6,803 bases of DNA, from NCBI GenBank assembly GCA_030632525.1, contig DAOVUP010000084.1, forward strand, positions 1 through 6,803, written 5' to 3'. Positions 5,475 through 6,803 of this stretch are shown here, one piece after another. The position numbers and the translations under genes are program-made. The notes beneath the pieces were generated by a model, which saw nothing but the letters and a program-made list of their open reading frames with translations, was not told the DNA's origin and did not search any database. This stretch comes from Desulfobacteraceae bacterium. GTDB lineage: Bacteria > Desulfobacterota > DSM-4660 > Desulfatiglandales > Desulfatiglandaceae. Numbering within the stretch: position 1 is the stretch's first letter; each line of letters opens with the position of its first letter.

Positions 5475-5981
5475 TCATTCAAGCAAGACCATGGAATACC
5501 AGGCAGGAAGAAGCTGACCCTCCTTGTCAAATTCCACTTTGAATCCTAAGGGTTCCAATGTTTTGCCGATATCCATACCATATGCATCCATGGTCGGGCG
5601 GGCAAGATGGGGATGGAGGCAGGGGTCTGGATAGGCACATTCTTCACACTTAACACAGAGGGCCAGGGCAAAGGCAAACGTACAGCCATAGTTTAGCATA
5701 GCCTCTTTTTCTATGGTTAGGGCTGCTTCCTGTCCCACTTTAGGATCGGTTGTCTTCAGTACAATTGCCTTTTCATATTTTTCAAAGCCCTCCATAAACA
5801 TCTCCGGGGAAATGCCCAAATGGGGCGGACAGGTCCAGAATCTTCCCCATCGATTGCATCCAAAGCGGCATTTGAGGTGGGAACGAGGGTCAAAAACAAT
5901 CTCGCTGGTATCCATCAATTTTGCCTCTCCTGCGCCTAATTCAACACTTTTATCAATCAGGATTTGATATTTTTCATCCAT
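5475..5981 (-). CDS. DUF2284 predicted metal-binding protein
   Basis: A 168-residue cysteine-rich protein of the DUF2284 family (predicted metal-binding, biochemical role not established). Two cysteine clusters are visible: CRFGCNRWGRFWTCPPH (38-54) with Cys38, Cys42 and Cys51, and CVKCEECAYPDPCLHPHLAR (109-128) with Cys109, 112, 115 and 121; Cys100 is a further one. The second resembles a ferredoxin-like CxxCxxC cluster ligand set, so an iron-sulfur cluster or other metal site is plausible. No export signal or membrane segment is seen. The frame is open from a TTG at 5999, but I chose ATG at 5981 because GAGG (5992-5989) lies seven bases before it. It precedes the DsrE-like selenoprotein by 75 bases on the same strand, which makes co-transcription likely and a shared redox or metal-related role possible. 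Confidence 0.88.
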   Translation of the reverse strand: MDEKYQILIDKSVELGAGEAKLMDTSEIVFDPRSHLKCRFGCNRWGRFWTCPPHLGISPEMFMEGFEKYEKAIVLKTTDPKVGQEAALTIEKEAMLNYGCTFAFALALCVKCEECAYPDPCLHPHLARPTMDAYGMDIGKTLEPLGFKVEFDKEGQLLPAWYSMVLLE

Positions 5982-5988
5982 AAATAAA

Positions 5989-5992
5989 CCTC
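5989..5992 (-). promoter_or_regulatory. Shine-Dalgarno site deciding the DUF2284 start
   Basis: GAGG on the minus strand, seven bases before the ATG at 5981. It lies inside the longer frame that would begin at TTG 5999, which has no ribosome site of its own. The shorter start is therefore preferred. Confidence 0.65.
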
Positions 5993-6015
5993 GCTGCAAT
6001 TAAGAGTGATACGCC

Positions 6016-6117
6016 CGTAAAAAGTCTCCAAGGTTGTCACTCCCGCCACAGGGTTGATTTCCCTGGATTCCCGCGTTCGCGGAAATGACGAAAACGGGTT
6101 ATTTCCGACTTTTTACG
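6016..6117. repeat. Intergenic inverted-repeat element, 102 bp, MITE-like
   Basis: Perfect 11 bp terminal inverted repeats, CGTAAAAAGTC at 6016-6026 and GACTTTTTACG at 6107-6117. The interior contains a CCGCG-TT-CGCGG hairpin (6071-6082) flanked by TTC and GAA, part of a GGATTCCCGCG...CGCGGAAATGACG module that resembles widespread bacterial intergenic repeats. There is no coding capacity and no clear target duplication. In the DUF2284 leader transcript the ends could pair and bring the inner hairpin to the tip. Confidence 0.6.
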
Positions 6118-6121
6118 AGTT

Positions 6122-6136
6122 TGTCAACTATAGTTG
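6122..6136. promoter_or_regulatory. 12 bp palindrome overlapping a TTGACA hexamer
   Basis: CAACTATAGTTG (6125-6136) is a perfect palindrome. On the minus strand its end overlaps TTGACA (6127-6122), a perfect -35 match directed towards the DUF2284 gene. The hexamer 17 bases further on, AAATAA, is a poor -10. This could be an operator over a promoter for the DUF2284/DsrE unit, but the weak -10 leaves it uncertain. Confidence 0.3.
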
Positions 6137-6180
6137 TATGAAAGGCAGTTTTTTTGTACCCCTTTTAACTCCTGAATATA

Positions 6181-6803
6181 TTATACTGTTAGCCTTTTGT
6201 AAATAGCAGGCAGCATGGTGGGTAGCAATTCTACCTTGGGAAGGATGATGCTCTGGGTCTGAGGGGAAATCCTCCTGAGGTAGTCAGCCCCCTTCTTGTC
6301 TGATGTAATTATGAAGGGATGGATTCTTTGTCTTCTGGCCTCCTGAATCGCTTTCTTGGTGTCCGCAATGGCATAGTCCAGATTTCCATATTCCAGATCG
6401 TAAGGCCTTCCATCAGTGAGGATCACCATAAGTTTAACAGTGGCCTGAATCCCCTCTAATTTGTATATCCCGTGGCGAATCACGGCGCCCAACCGGGTAA
6501 GATCTTTGGGCTCCAGGTTCCCTAAACGGTGTTGGGCCTCCTCTCCGTATGGTTCACCAAAGTCCTTGATAGTGAACAGATCTACCCTGAATCTGCCGTC
6601 GGAACTGAAACCCAAGATAGCATAGGGATCTCCCAAGGAATCAAGAGCCTCTGCCATAAGAGCCATTGCCTCCTTCTGGATATCAATTACTCTCCGGCCA
6701 TTCACCTTCTCCTCAGTTGAACCGCTCATATCCAGGAGGAACAGGACGGCAACGTCCCGGATCCTCTTGTCACGGCGGATATAAACGTTCTCAGATAAAA
6801 AAG
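6181..6803 (-). CDS. NorD/CbbO-like von Willebrand A domain protein, C-terminal part (runs off right edge)
   Basis: The 206 visible residues are a VWA domain at the C-terminal end of a larger protein. The open frame continues to the window edge through ENVYIRRDKRIRDVAVLFLL, so the Met at 6729 is internal and not the start. The MIDAS metal site is present: DMSGS (Asp24, Ser26, Ser28 of the visible part), the Thr of LTRLGAVIRH (Thr102) and LTDGRPYD (Thr129, Asp130). The flanking RRDKRIRDVA, GFSS, TIKDFGEPY and ending LPAIYKRL match NorD-type proteins. NorD and CbbO pair with MoxR-type AAA+ ATPases (NorQ, CbbQ) to insert metals or remodel enzymes such as nitric oxide reductase or RubisCO. Neither partner is visible, so the specific target is unknown. 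It ends with TAA; no terminator hairpin follows. Confidence 0.88.
   Translation of the reverse strand, partial: FLSENVYIRRDKRIRDVAVLFLLDMSGSTEEKVNGRRVIDIQKEAMALMAEALDSLGDPYAILGFSSDGRFRVDLFTIKDFGEPYGEEAQHRLGNLEPKDLTRLGAVIRHGIYKLEGIQATVKLMVILTDGRPYDLEYGNLDYAIADTKKAIQEARRQRIHPFIITSDKKGADYLRRISPQTQSIILPKVELLPTMLPAIYKRLTV

Noticed and set aside
5450..5477. DUF2284 TGA stop as a Sec codon
   Set aside because: The protein is full length at this point. Read-through adds only nine codons before another TGA, and no cysteine motif is nearby.
6727..6729. ATG at 6729 as the start of the VWA-domain gene
   Set aside because: The Met is inside the MIDAS motif DMSGS. The frame continues upstream with family-like sequence to the window edge.

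Overview
The window reads as a chromosomal stretch from an anaerobic Gram-negative bacterium, most likely a Desulfobacterota (deltaproteobacterial) lineage. This rests on a selenocysteine-synthesis gene (selA), a heptose gene for lipopolysaccharide core (gmhA), the non-mevalonate isoprenoid gene ispF, a DsrE-family protein, a DUF2284 cysteine-rich protein, and several short inverted-repeat elements of a kind common in large Desulfobacterota genomes. The taxonomic call is inference. Every gene I can support lies on the minus strand, so transcription runs from high to low coordinates.

Region by region, in transcription order: 6803-6181 is the C-terminal part of a NorD/CbbO-like von Willebrand A protein that starts outside the window. 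6180-5982 is a spacer with a ~100 bp inverted-repeat element and a 12 bp palindrome. 5981-5475 is a DUF2284 predicted metal-binding protein. 5399-5049 is a small DsrE-family protein whose frame is interrupted by TGA at 5168-5166. 4938-4753 is a 61-residue membrane protein. 4752-4219 has no gene but holds two adjacent MITE-like palindromic elements. From 4218 to 1 runs a compact cluster: selA, gmhA, a conserved deoxyhypusine-synthase-like protein of unknown role, an FmdB-type zinc ribbon, ispF, and the 5' end of cysS, which runs off the left edge.

The main discovery is that the DsrE-family gene is very probably a selenoprotein gene, not a 77-residue truncation. Translation through the in-frame TGA continues for 38 sense codons and gives a 116-residue protein whose C-terminus (ending LIDLAAEAKVFNF) looks like the normal family ending. 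The TGA falls at the first position of a CxxC-like motif, giving Sec-Pro-Pro-Cys. Sixteen bases after the TGA there is a perfect 7 bp hairpin with a GGU apical loop, the expected form of a bacterial SECIS element. selA, the enzyme that makes Sec-tRNA in bacteria, lies about 830 bp downstream. A gene caller that treats TGA as stop would miss the redox-active half of this protein.

The remaining genes are a housekeeping mixture: selenium (selA), envelope heptose (gmhA), isoprenoid (ispF) and translation (cysS). Spacings of 1, 37, 14, 154 and 30 bases suggest at least partial co-transcription. Four of the genes (gmhA, fmdB, ispF, cysS) start at TTG or GTG, each with a recognisable Shine-Dalgarno sequence.
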